Shown here: piece after piece, positions 1-7,355 of the stretch
Layout of the letters: each line of letters opens with the position of its first letter
Numbering within the stretch: position 1 is the stretch's first letter
Source of the DNA: CAYPTY01 sp965659005
GTDB taxonomy: Bacteria > Bacteroidota > Rhodothermia > Balneolales > Balneolaceae
DNA: 17,721 nt
Direction: 5' to 3'
Assembly: GCA_965659005.1 (NCBI GenBank)
Contig: CBFHVG010000094.1
Coordinates: forward strand, 1 to 17,721
Translations under genes and position numbers: made by a program
The notes under the pieces: generated by a model
What the model saw: only the letters and a program-made list of their open reading frames with translations
Databases searched by the model: none
Told to the model about the DNA's origin: nothing

Positions 1-830
1 CCAGACAATGCTATAAATACCTCGATATTGGAACAGCTAAACCCTCGGTTGAAGAACTAGAAAGAGTAAAACATTTCAACATTTCTAACTTTTACCCGGA
101 TGAAAATGACAATATAGCTCAGTTTCAGAACCGTATTAAAACATGGGATGAGGAACTTAGCAGATGTGATCATAAACTTTATGTGGGCGGAAGTACCCTT
201 TATCAACAAAGCGTCATTACACCTATTGATAATCTGCCCGAATCTGACGCAGACAATATTAGACAACTTCAGAAAAGAATAGAGGCAGAAGGTTTAGAGG
301 CTGTTTATAAACACCTCAAAAGAGTGGATCCGGATTACACTCTAAGGATGGATGGCATGAACAGAAATCGTATCATTCGCGCTATGGATGTTTGGATGCA
401 GACCGGTAGGCCATTTTCCAGTTTTCATTCTCACAGTGAAATTGAGCTTCCTGAAAGTATGCTTGTTTTTGGGCTCAAAAGAGAGAGAAAACATCTTATC
501 GAACGGATAAATAAAAGAGTTGAGAGCATGCTCGAAGCAGGGCTTATTCAGGAAGTTAAATCTATTCTTGATTTGGGTTATAGCTCTGATTTACAATCAC
601 TGAAAACCGTCGGTTATAGAGAAGTTATCTCATTTTTTGAGGGTAATATTTCTTCCATTGAAGAAATGACTGAAAAGATCAAAACCAATACCCGTCGCTA
701 CGCAAAAAGGCAAATGACCTGGTTCAAAAGGTGGGATTTTATAGACTGGATAGATCTTGATTTAGAAAATTCAAATAAAGCTGCAGAAATAATCCTAGAG
801 AAGGTAGCAGCAAAGTCCAATAAAGGTTAA
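1..830 (+). CDS. miaA: tRNA dimethylallyltransferase MiaA (5' end missing)
   Basis: MiaA transfers a dimethylallyl group to N6 of A37 in tRNAs reading UNN codons. The gene enters from the left edge already open; the reading frame has codons starting at position 3, and translation from there gives the MiaA core signatures in order: a tyrosine-rich stretch followed by DIGTAKPS near the start, and VGGSTLY around base 186. Downstream are the insertion region, RIIRAMDVW and the C-terminal TNTRRYAKRQMTWFKRW, the canonical MiaA tail, ending at TAA 828-830. The P-loop (GPTASGKS) and the true start lie outside the window, so roughly the first 30-40 residues are missing. An in-frame ATG occurs well inside the protein, so a start there would be artefactual. 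It is followed 28 bases later by purS on the same strand. Confidence 0.95.
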   Translation, partial: RQCYKYLDIGTAKPSVEELERVKHFNISNFYPDENDNIAQFQNRIKTWDEELSRCDHKLYVGGSTLYQQSVITPIDNLPESDADNIRQLQKRIEAEGLEAVYKHLKRVDPDYTLRMDGMNRNRIIRAMDVWMQTGRPFSSFHSHSEIELPESMLVFGLKRERKHLIERINKRVESMLEAGLIQEVKSILDLGYSSDLQSLKTVGYREVISFFEGNISSIEEMTEKIKTNTRRYAKRQMTWFKRWDFIDWIDLDLENSNKAAEIILEKVAAKSNKG

Positions 831-858
831 ATTTGGGACTTAATTAAATCTTCCCCCT

Positions 859-1104
859 ATGTACAAAGCAAAAGTAGACGTAACACTGCGTGAATCCATC
901 TTGGACCCAAAAGGAAAAGCTGCGCACCATGCCCTTCAAAATCTGGGTATAGGCGAAGTTTCAAATGTTAGAATTGGAAAACTAATTGAGTTGGATATCG
1001 ACGCACCTTCTGAAGAACAGGCCAAAGAAATTGCAACCAAAGCTTGCTCTCAGTTGCTAGCAAATGAAGTAATGGAAGATTTTGAAATCCATATTCAAAA
1101 ATGA
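859..1104 (+). CDS. purS: Phosphoribosylformylglycinamidine synthase subunit PurS
   Basis: PurS is the small non-catalytic subunit that bridges PurL and PurQ in the three-part FGAM synthase (fourth step of de novo IMP synthesis), helping ammonia pass from the glutaminase to the synthetase. The 81-residue protein has the usual family length. It shows the VTLRESILDPKG opening, the central NVRIGKLIELDID strand and the closing ANEVMEDFEIHI, all typical of PurS. The ATG at 859 follows a pyrimidine-rich stretch with no Shine-Dalgarno sequence. Its TGA overlaps the clpS start in an ATGA tetranucleotide (1101-1104), which suggests translational coupling. PurL is not in the window. Confidence 0.95.
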   Translation: MYKAKVDVTLRESILDPKGKAAHHALQNLGIGEVSNVRIGKLIELDIDAPSEEQAKEIATKACSQLLANEVMEDFEIHIQK

Positions 1105-1424
1105 TGTCAACAGCGGTAGCTGATTATCGCACTATACTATCTTCTACAAATCCAAAGACAGAACAGGAAGCAGAAGTTCTGGTTGAAGAGGCTATAGATA
1201 CCCCCTGGAGACTCATACTATATAATGACGACATTCATACCTTCGATGAGGTCATCAATCAACTTATAAAGGCCATTAAATGCAGCATTTCTGAAGCTGA
1301 ATCAATCGCCATCACTGTACACAATGAAGGAAAAGCAATTGTATTCGAAGGTAGCTTTGAAGAATGCCTGCGAATAAATAGTGTACTTTTAGAAATACAA
1401 TTAATCACTGAAATAAAAGGCTAA
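1101..1424 (+). CDS. clpS: ClpS, N-end-rule adaptor for the Clp protease
   Basis: ClpS binds N-terminal destabilising residues of substrates and hands them to the ClpA/ClpC ATPase for degradation. The 107-residue protein has a variable tail (residues 1-34) and then the ClpS fold. The substrate-pocket signature YNDDIHTFDEV is at 41-51 (acidic residues Asp43 and Asp44), and VHNEGKA is at 73-79 with the N-degron-binding His74. The position matching the E. coli gatekeeper Met40 (NDD-FTPM) appears to be Phe48 here, which may alter residue preference; this is an eye alignment. A second ATG directly follows the first (1104), so the start could be one codon later. The gene sits between purS and purQ, 5 bases before purQ, unlike the usual neighbourhood beside clpA. 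Confidence 0.9.
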   Translation: MMSTAVADYRTILSSTNPKTEQEAEVLVEEAIDTPWRLILYNDDIHTFDEVINQLIKAIKCSISEAESIAITVHNEGKAIVFEGSFEECLRINSVLLEIQLITEIKG

Positions 1425-1429
1425 AAATT

Positions 1430-2128
1430 ATGGCTCGATTTGGCGTTATCGTATTCCCTGGTTCAAACTGTGATCACGACGCGTATCATGCAATGAAACA
1501 CGTCATGAATGCTGATGTTAAATTCCTATGGCACAAAGACACAGACTTATCTGATATAGATTTCCTCATTGTTCCAGGTGGTTTTTCTTATGGTGATTAC
1601 CTTAGATCAGGAGCCATTGCCAGATTTTCGCCTATTATGCAATCTGTAGTGAAATATGCTGAAGCCGGCAGACCGGTTATGGGTATCTGTAATGGTTTTC
1701 AAATCCTGCTTGAGTCTCACCTTATCCCTGGAGCTATGCTCCATAATCATGATCTAAAATTCGTGTGTAAAAACATTTACATGCGTGCTGAAAATACTGA
1801 TACCATCTTTACCTCTGAGCTTCAGAAGGGACAAGTTCTTGATATTCCTGTATCACATGGAGAAGGTAATTATAAGATAGATTCTGATGGATTAAAGTCT
1901 CTAAAGGATAATGACCAAATTATTTTCAGATACTGTAATGCCAATGGTGAGCTTACTGATGATGCCAATTTCAATGGCAGTACAGATCATATAGCCGGGA
2001 TTACGAATAAAAATAAAAATGTGCTGGGCATGATGCCTCATCCGGAACGTGCAATGGAAAAGATTCTTGGTTCTGAAGATGGCTTGCCTATATTCGAGAG
2101 CATTCTGAATTCTCTTTCCATAGCCTGA
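1430..2128 (+). CDS. purQ: Phosphoribosylformylglycinamidine synthase subunit PurQ (glutaminase)
   Basis: PurQ is the class I glutamine amidotransferase subunit that releases ammonia from glutamine for PurL. The 232 residues are full length for the stand-alone form. The opening FGVIVFPGSNCDHD, the oxyanion-strand motif VPGGFSYGDYLR (48-59), the nucleophile motif GICNGFQ with Cys87, and MPHPERAME with His204 and Glu206 complete the catalytic triad. The gene follows clpS by 5 bases and precedes lptB by 16, so it is within the operon. Together with purS it implies a small-type PurL elsewhere in the genome. Confidence 0.96.
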   Translation: MARFGVIVFPGSNCDHDAYHAMKHVMNADVKFLWHKDTDLSDIDFLIVPGGFSYGDYLRSGAIARFSPIMQSVVKYAEAGRPVMGICNGFQILLESHLIPGAMLHNHDLKFVCKNIYMRAENTDTIFTSELQKGQVLDIPVSHGEGNYKIDSDGLKSLKDNDQIIFRYCNANGELTDDANFNGSTDHIAGITNKNKNVLGMMPHPERAMEKILGSEDGLPIFESILNSLSIA

Positions 2129-2144
2129 TAACCAATCCGAACAC

Positions 2145-2897
2145 ATGTTCGAATATCAACTTACACTGCATAGCGATAAACTCGTCAAGCGTTATAAAAA
2201 ACGTGTGGTGGTTGATGAGGTATCTATAGATGTTAAACAAGGAGAGATTGTTGGGTTGCTCGGTCCCAACGGGGCCGGTAAAACAACAACATTTTATATG
2301 TTTGTTGGCTTAGTATCGCCAAACATGGGAGACATTTACCTTGGTGATGTTAAACTGACTGATGTCCCCATGTATAAAAGAGCCCGGATGGGTGTTGGCT
2401 ATTTAGCCCAGGAGGCTTCTGTCTTTAGAAATTTGACCGTCAGACAAAATCTTGAGTCCGTTCTTCAATTCTTCTCAATGCCTAAGAAGGAAATCAAAGA
2501 AAGAGCCGATAAACTGATTGAAGAATTCCGGCTCGAAACTGTTGTAAATAGTAAAGGTTATAGCCTTTCGGGTGGGGAAAGAAGAAGAACTGAAATTGCT
2601 CGGGCATTAATAACAGATCCTAAGTTTATTCTCCTTGATGAACCATTTGCCGGTGTTGACCCTATAGCAGTTGAAGATATTCAGGAAATTGTTTCAAAAT
2701 TAAAATTTCGAAACATTGGAATCTTAATAACCGATCATAATGTTCATGAGACTCTGGCAATTACTGACCGAGCTTATCTCATGTTCGAAGGTAAAATATT
2801 GAGAGAAGGATCTGCCTCTGTATTGGCAGAGGATGAAGAGGCCAGAAAGCTCTATTTGGGCAAACAATTTAAATTAGACCGATATCAAAACGATTAA
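2145..2897 (+). CDS. lptB: LPS export ABC transporter ATPase LptB
   Basis: LptB powers extraction of lipopolysaccharide from the inner membrane through LptFG and its passage along the LptC-LptA bridge. The 250-residue ABC ATPase has Walker A GPNGAGKT (40-47), Q-loop Gln89, signature LSGGERRR (141-148), Walker B FILLDEP (161-167) and the switch His198. GYLAQEASVFRNLTVRQN (85-102) and DEPFAGVDPIAV are particularly LptB-like, separating it from LivF/LivG ATPases. About nine residues precede the usual LptB start, so translation might begin further in, but no other ATG lies close by. LptF, LptG, LptA and LptC are not in the window. The gene supports a Gram-negative envelope. Confidence 0.92.
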   Translation: MFEYQLTLHSDKLVKRYKKRVVVDEVSIDVKQGEIVGLLGPNGAGKTTTFYMFVGLVSPNMGDIYLGDVKLTDVPMYKRARMGVGYLAQEASVFRNLTVRQNLESVLQFFSMPKKEIKERADKLIEEFRLETVVNSKGYSLSGGERRRTEIARALITDPKFILLDEPFAGVDPIAVEDIQEIVSKLKFRNIGILITDHNVHETLAITDRAYLMFEGKILREGSASVLAEDEEARKLYLGKQFKLDRYQND

Positions 2898-2900
2898 AGA

Positions 2901-3221
2901 ATGAAAGAAGTAACAGTTCAGGAATTGAAAGCGAAAAAAGAAAATGGTAATGACTTTTTTCTACTGGATGTGCGCGAACCACATGAGTATCAAATCTCAA
3001 ACATAGACGGACATCTTATCCCACTGGGAGTATTACCGCTCAAAATAGATGAGATAGAAGATCAGAGAGATAAAGAAGTAGTTGTTATGTGCAGAAGCGG
3101 TGGAAGAAGCGCTCAAGCAGTTAAACTTCTTGAAAGAAATGGTTTCGAGAATGTCGCTAATCTTAGAGGTGGTGTAAATGCATGGGCCAAAGAAATTGAC
3201 CCATCATTACCTGTCTACTAG
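2901..3221 (+). CDS. Single-domain rhodanese (sulfurtransferase-like protein)
   Basis: This small cytoplasmic protein of 106 residues is a single rhodanese domain. LLDVREPHEY (21-30) is the family's N-terminal motif, and the six-residue active-site loop begins at Cys64 in CRSGGRS (64-70), the size expected for sulfur rather than phosphate chemistry. The C-terminal LRGGVNAWAKEIDPSLPVY is the conserved rhodanese ending (GlpE/PspE-like). It can carry persulfide sulfur on Cys64; the physiological acceptor cannot be told from sequence. It is the last gene of the plus-strand operon, 3 bases after lptB, and its stop is only 5 bases from the convergent stop of rho. Confidence 0.88.
   Translation: MKEVTVQELKAKKENGNDFFLLDVREPHEYQISNIDGHLIPLGVLPLKIDEIEDQRDKEVVVMCRSGGRSAQAVKLLERNGFENVANLRGGVNAWAKEIDPSLPVY
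3182..3204 (-). terminator. Possible weak hairpin downstream of rho, inside the rhodanese gene
   Basis: Read on the minus strand, AUGGGUC and GGCCCAU flank a 9-base loop and form a 7-bp stem containing one G-U pair, starting 22 bases past the rho stop. The plus-strand version has a C-A mismatch, so the structure favours the rho transcript. Only a short interrupted run of U follows, so intrinsic termination would be weak. Confidence 0.2.
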
Positions 3222-3226
3222 TCAGT

Positions 3227-4459
3227 TTATACTGAAGCAGCAATTTGATTGAGCAACTCTTGATTCGATTCAGTGTTGCTCAATACTTTTAGCAAGCCAA
3301 GCATCGACTCCTTCGGTGCTTTTTTCAATAGATATCTTCTAACAAGGTTTCTTTCTTCTAGTGAACCTTGTATAAATTTATCTTCATTTCTAGTTCCTGA
3401 GGCTGCAATATTGATGGCTGGGAAAATTCGATCATTTGCCAGCTCCCTATCTAATACCAGCTCCATGTTACCCGTTCCTTTGAACTCTTCGAAGATGAGA
3501 TCATCCATTCTTGAATTTGTTTCAACGAGACAAGTCGCGATAATAGTCAGTGAGCCACCACCTTCAATCTTTCTTGCAGATCCAAAAATTCTCTTTGGGA
3601 TTTCCAAGGCTCTGATATCTAAACCGCCTGAAAGTGTACGTCCACTACCAGTTTGAACTGCATTATAAGCTCTACCCATTCTTGTAATAGAATCTATAAG
3701 TAAAACAGCATCCTGGCCCATTTCCGCTTTTCTCTTAGCGTATCCTAGGGCAAGTTCAGCAATTCTGATATGGCTCTTAGTCTTTTTATCATTTGATGAT
3801 GCAAAGACCTCAGCCGTAGTTGAGCGCATAAAATCAGTTACTTCTTCCGGGCGCTCATCGACTAACAGAATACTGGTACTAATATCCGGATAGTGCTCTG
3901 TAATGGATTTTGCGATTTTCTTCAACAATACTGTTTTACCAGTTCTGGGTGGCGCAACAATCAGTGCTCTTTGTCCTTTACCAATTGGCGATACCAGATC
4001 CATAACTCTCATCTCAATGTCATCTGGATTGTGACCAAGTGTGATCTGATCTACCGGCATAATTGGAGTTTGAAGTTCAAAACGTGTTGTTTTTTCCCAG
4101 ACCTCCACATTTTGACCGTTTATAGCGTCAATACTATGCACATGTTTGTTGCCGTGCTGATCTTCTTCAAATTCACCTTCAATTATTAGTCCTGCTCGAA
4201 GATCATAGTGCTTCATCTCATTTGGTGTCAGGAATGGATCCTTTTGACTCATTGTAAATTCGTAATCGAGTCTGCGGATATAGCCATACCCATTTGGGCT
4301 GGCTTCCAGAATTCCCCCGAACCTACCTGCTACACCAATTGACTGGTTCTTATTAAACTTTGGGACAAAACCCTTTGGTTGGTTCTTATTCCCTTTTTTC
4401 CCTTTGTTGCGGCGTCGGTTATTATTATTCCGATTTCTGCGATTGTTATTTCGTGCCAT
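3227..4459 (-). CDS. rho: Transcription termination factor Rho
   Basis: Rho is the hexameric RNA helicase that binds C-rich nascent RNA and dislodges RNA polymerase. The 410 residues begin with a basic low-complexity tail rich in Asn, Arg and Lys (2-30) instead of the usual N-terminal helix bundle. The OB-fold RNA-binding domain follows (about 46-120), with GYGYIRR (57-63) in place of the E. coli GFGFLR. The ATPase domain has a P-loop APPRTGKT (169-176), DERPEEV (201-207), Walker B AVLLIDS (251-257), Q-loop LSGGLD (276-281), R-loop EEFKGTGNMEL (324-334) and the arginine-finger region SGTR (354-357). The P-loop Arg172 and Thr173 replace Lys and Ala of E. coli. No Shine-Dalgarno sequence precedes the ATG. 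The upstream interval has an unusual alternative-pairing arrangement described separately. Confidence 0.97.
   Translation of the reverse strand: MARNNNRRNRNNNNRRRNKGKKGNKNQPKGFVPKFNKNQSIGVAGRFGGILEASPNGYGYIRRLDYEFTMSQKDPFLTPNEMKHYDLRAGLIIEGEFEEDQHGNKHVHSIDAINGQNVEVWEKTTRFELQTPIMPVDQITLGHNPDDIEMRVMDLVSPIGKGQRALIVAPPRTGKTVLLKKIAKSITEHYPDISTSILLVDERPEEVTDFMRSTTAEVFASSNDKKTKSHIRIAELALGYAKRKAEMGQDAVLLIDSITRMGRAYNAVQTGSGRTLSGGLDIRALEIPKRIFGSARKIEGGGSLTIIATCLVETNSRMDDLIFEEFKGTGNMELVLDRELANDRIFPAINIAASGTRNEDKFIQGSLEERNLVRRYLLKKAPKESMLGLLKVLSNTESNQELLNQIAASV
3248..3284 (+). terminator. Hairpin downstream of the miaA-rhodanese operon, inside the rho 3' coding region
   Basis: A perfect 10-bp inverted repeat, ATTGAGCAAC (3248-3257) and GTTGCTCAAT (3275-3284), encloses a 17-base loop that could add two further pairs. 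On the plus strand it lies 26 bases after the rhodanese stop and is followed by ACTTTTAGC, a short U run; on the minus strand no U run follows. It therefore reads best as the terminator of the plus-strand operon, embedded in the last codons of the opposing rho gene. Confidence 0.4.
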
Positions 4460-4635
4460 TAATTGAAAATATTAGCTTCACACCTGCTCTGTACTGTTAA
4501 GAATTAGTAAAGTAACGTGATAAAAAGTGAGGAGAGCGTGTTTCGAAGCGAGTTGAAAGAGGTGTGAACTCTAATAAAGCTCACACCTTAATCGAATAGA
4601 TAGGAGAAGATACAAATGTTTTTACTGATACAAAA
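4460..4635 (-). promoter_or_regulatory. rho leader with mutually exclusive RNA stems around a C-rich segment
   Basis: This is the 176-base interval between the TPR gene and rho. On the minus strand it holds segment 1 AGGTGTGAGCT (4588 to 4578), segment 2 AGTTCACACCT (4570 to 4560) and segment 3 AGGTGTGAAGCT (4485 to 4474). Segments 1 and 2 form an 11-bp stem with one G-U pair and a 7-base loop. Segment 2 can instead pair with segment 3 through 9 perfect base pairs, plus two more beyond a one-base bulge. The 74 bases between segments 2 and 3 contain 22 C and only 7 G by direct count, a composition like a Rho loading (rut) site. Segment 3 ends 14 bases before the rho ATG. Regulation is inferred; the complementarity is directly visible. 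No convincing promoter was found in the interval. Confidence 0.5.
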
Positions 4636-5973
4636 TTAGTTGAAGGAACGAACTGTAGTTGTTTCTCCAATCCAATCATAGCATGAATCTATTGATGCAT
4701 CAATATTCACTTTAACCCCTACACTCCACTCTTCAACAAAGAATATATCTTCGTTCGTTGGAGTTACTGGCTTATAAGACTGGTATAATCTGCTTACCTG
4801 ATTTGATACAGAGCTATCTGCATTTTTTGCTTTATCAAGATAATCCAGAACTAACCAGTATACCGCTCTGTCATTTCTTTCCAGTTTTCTTTCAGAAGTA
4901 CATTGGGTAACGCTTTGTGCATAAATACTTGCTACCTGAATGTAAGCCTTACCAGATCCTGAATTGTGTTGTAATGCTCTTCTGGCCCATGTTCTTGACT
5001 CACGAAGGTTTTCACGGGAAAGGTTAACCGCAGAAACTTCAAGTGCCATTGCCTCTTTGTCTGATTCAGCAGTTGCTTTCTCATAGGCTTCACTATAGAA
5101 TCTTGCTGCTTCAGCATAACTTGCATTACCCTTTTCGATGTTACCGAGTGATCTAGCGTTTTCGAAAGAAGGATCGAGTTCATACAACTTCTTTGTAATT
5201 TCAATCGCTTTCTCTCTCATATCCTGATCCTCGTAAAGCTTACTTAGTTCCTTCAACACATCTATGTTGTTAGGGTCTTTTGCAAGCTCATCTTCCCAAT
5301 ATGCAATCAATTCTTCAGGTGAGTCAAAAAGATCAAACTTAATTTTTTCAGCAAATGCAGTCGTTGTTTCATTCATGAAAGAGGATGCTGTATCAATTGC
5401 TTTAAGTGCGTCCTGTTTTTCACCTTTTGATACCATATCCTGTAGAATCAACTGGAAATAGTACCCATCGCCAAGCTCAGTGGTTTTCTGTGGGTCTTCG
5501 TTAAATAATTCTCTATATAACCCAAAAGCTTTATCAGTACCATCTTCAATAAAACTGGCATTTGTTTGGATGAATCGACCTTTATCAAGTCTCCATTCAT
5601 AGAAATCAACGTCTTCTGCAGAGAAGATTTCAGCACCTTGATCAAATAATGTCAAAGCTGTATCAATAAGTGCCGCTTTTACCGCAGGATCATCTTTTGA
5701 TTTTGCAATCTCACCATACGATTTGATCATTCTTTCGTAGTGAGTTACCAGCGAGTATCTTTGGTTGCCTTCAATTGTTCTAATCTCACAATTTACCATC
5801 CAGCGACCGTATTTGAGTGCAAATTCGTAGTCAGAATTGCGATAGTTAGAGTAAAACAGAGAATAAACAGCTAGTGGCTGAAGACCATCTGGTGTTTCAC
5901 AATTGTTCTGATCAGCATATGATATATCTGAACCAAGAATAAGAAGCCCTAGAAGGATAGTTAGTTTTTTCAT
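4636..5973 (-). CDS. Secreted TPR-repeat protein of unknown function
   Basis: The 445-residue protein has a signal peptide (hydrophobic stretch 5-15, probable cleavage after Ser-Tyr-Ala at 18-20), so it acts outside the cytoplasm, most likely in the periplasm. It is mostly helical, with the clearest tetratricopeptide repeats around 232-268 (DPNN...LYELDP) and 269-302, and a probable further one near 305-338. Four cysteines at 25, 62, 358 and 431 could form disulfides. The ending with YDWIGETTTVRSFN resembles the C-terminus of conserved TPR proteins that I recall from Bacteroidota, but I cannot name a function. It is separated from the outer-membrane protein gene upstream by 67 bases and from rho by 176, so it could be transcribed with either. 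TPR arrays mediate protein-protein contacts; the partner is unknown. Confidence 0.75.
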   Translation of the reverse strand: MKKLTILLGLLILGSDISYADQNNCETPDGLQPLAVYSLFYSNYRNSDYEFALKYGRWMVNCEIRTIEGNQRYSLVTHYERMIKSYGEIAKSKDDPAVKAALIDTALTLFDQGAEIFSAEDVDFYEWRLDKGRFIQTNASFIEDGTDKAFGLYRELFNEDPQKTTELGDGYYFQLILQDMVSKGEKQDALKAIDTASSFMNETTTAFAEKIKFDLFDSPEELIAYWEDELAKDPNNIDVLKELSKLYEDQDMREKAIEITKKLYELDPSFENARSLGNIEKGNASYAEAARFYSEAYEKATAESDKEAMALEVSAVNLSRENLRESRTWARRALQHNSGSGKAYIQVASIYAQSVTQCTSERKLERNDRAVYWLVLDYLDKAKNADSSVSNQVSRLYQSYKPVTPTNEDIFFVEEWSVGVKVNIDASIDSCYDWIGETTTVRSFN

Positions 5974-5995
5974 AAAGCTGTTAGTTATTTAATAT

Positions 5996-6018
5996 CCTAA
6001 GTATATAAACTACTCAGG
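5996..6018 (-). promoter_or_regulatory. Small hairpin or dyad upstream of the TPR gene
   Basis: In the 67-base gap between the outer-membrane protein gene and the TPR gene, the minus strand reads CCTGAGTA, a 7-base loop, then TACTTAGG. This forms an 8-bp stem with one G-U pair, 22 bases after the upstream stop and 22 bases before the TPR start. The bases after it are A/T mixed and not a U run. It could be a weak terminator, an mRNA processing site or an operator dyad. Confidence 0.25.
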
Positions 6019-6040
6019 TAAAGAATTTATTACGTTAAAG

Positions 6041-7354
6041 TTATTGAAGTTTTGGTCTGAAGAACATGAGTTCGGTCAAATTCACGGATAATTTAAATCC
6101 GATAATCTCTTCTCTCACCAGGTTATTATTGCGAGTACCTCGTATTCCATAATGGAAGCTAAAGTCCATGGTCGATCTAGACCGGGTGGATAATATACCA
6201 ATACCTGCTGAAAATAGGAGTGTTTCTATATTTTGTCCATCAAATTCAAGATGTCCTGTGTCATAATTAACACCAAGACTGTATTTAAGCTTAGATAAAA
6301 ATTTTGAAGAACCTTTAGTATATGGGTGATATTGACCCCCAAACCCAATTCTCATCCTATCTTTTAGAATATTTTCCTCATCTAAATTAAAATCGTAATC
6401 AACCGAGCCCCACTGCTGAAACTGTGTCTCCAATGAGAAATTAGTCAAATTACTAGGGAAGTAAGTAATACCAGCTCCAACTTCTAATGGTAACCCAATA
6501 TCCCCGTTGCCTAAACCATTTCCTTGTCCAATTTCAACGGTCTGGAAACCATTGCCCAAAAATTTATCGAATGATTTTGTTCGGTTTGAAGAAATTGATA
6601 CCGGCAATGTTAGTGTTGCCCCAAGTGTTAATGCATCACCTTCTCTAAATAGTCTGGACAGATTGTAGGCAGCTCCAAAGCGATTTCCAAAAGCCTGACC
6701 TCTTGTTCTGAATGTCGTGAATTGCTGACCAATGGATGAATCATCGGAAATAAACAGACTTTCCTTAGTCTCAGAAACGAATATGAATGAGGGAGACCAG
6801 CCTATATATAAGTTTTCAAGTGGTCTGTATGCGATACCAAACTCGAACTTATTTATACCACCTGAACCCTGATCATTCACATTGTAATTAATCACTTGAT
6901 CAGGACCATTTTGAACAGTTCCGTCCTGAAAAATTCTGAAGCGGCCCCTTGTAACGGGATATAGACCAACCCCAACTCCCAGCTTACCACCAATCAGTGG
7001 ATAGGCAAATAGAATCGAATTCGGGTTTACCAGGGTATTTGTAGAAGTAGTATTATTGTCTTCAGCATTATATGACTCTGCTGAAATTGAGAACGATGCT
7101 GATGTATAAAAAGATTGAGCAAAGAATGCCGGGTTTGCAAAACCAGTAGAACTCAGGCCTTTATATGAATATCCAAATATTCCCATCGACTCTTCTTCGA
7201 TAAGACCGATGTCTACTGGTTGTCCGGATGCAAAAAAGGAATAAATAGATCCGCTTTTAACTTTTCCCGGTTGCGAGACTTGAGCCTTCATATCGGTGCT
7301 GAAGCCAATTATAATAGCGCAAATAAGTATGATATAACTTGTATTTCTTCTCAT
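6041..7354 (-). CDS. Outer-membrane beta-barrel protein (FadL/OmpP1-like), function unknown
   Basis: The 437-residue protein begins with a signal peptide (hydrophobic 7-18, probable cleavage after Met-Lys-Ala at 22-24). The rest consists of alternating short amphipathic strands rich in Gly, Ser, Asn and aromatic residues, the pattern of a transmembrane beta-barrel. A segment with SSTGFANPAFFAQS (about 68-81), followed by GGKLGVGVGLYPVTRG (about 117-132), recalls the NPA region and early strands of FadL/OmpP1-type or Bacteroidota PorV-type barrels. No TonB box or plug domain is seen, so it is not a TonB-dependent receptor. The start is one base after the stop of the DUF4270-like lipoprotein gene, implying translational coupling and probably a shared role at the outer membrane. 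The substrate is unknown. Confidence 0.65.
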   Translation of the reverse strand: MRRNTSYIILICAIIIGFSTDMKAQVSQPGKVKSGSIYSFFASGQPVDIGLIEEESMGIFGYSYKGLSSTGFANPAFFAQSFYTSASFSISAESYNAEDNNTTSTNTLVNPNSILFAYPLIGGKLGVGVGLYPVTRGRFRIFQDGTVQNGPDQVINYNVNDQGSGGINKFEFGIAYRPLENLYIGWSPSFIFVSETKESLFISDDSSIGQQFTTFRTRGQAFGNRFGAAYNLSRLFREGDALTLGATLTLPVSISSNRTKSFDKFLGNGFQTVEIGQGNGLGNGDIGLPLEVGAGITYFPSNLTNFSLETQFQQWGSVDYDFNLDEENILKDRMRIGFGGQYHPYTKGSSKFLSKLKYSLGVNYDTGHLEFDGQNIETLLFSAGIGILSTRSRSTMDFSFHYGIRGTRNNNLVREEIIGFKLSVNLTELMFFRPKLQ

Positions 7355-7355
7355 A

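Noticed and set aside
57..266. Open frame of 69 codons on the minus strand
   Set aside because: It is antisense to miaA, whose protein motifs are clear in the plus strand throughout this stretch.
3273..3656. Open frame of 127 codons on the plus strand
   Set aside because: It lies wholly antisense to the strongly supported rho gene, has no recognisable motifs, and overlaps the coding strand's conserved regions.
4560..4588. Intrinsic terminator for the TPR gene
   Set aside because: The 11-bp stem is good, but on the minus strand it is followed by CTCTTTCAACTC with no U run, so it fits a leader stem better than a classical terminator; a terminator role is not fully excluded.
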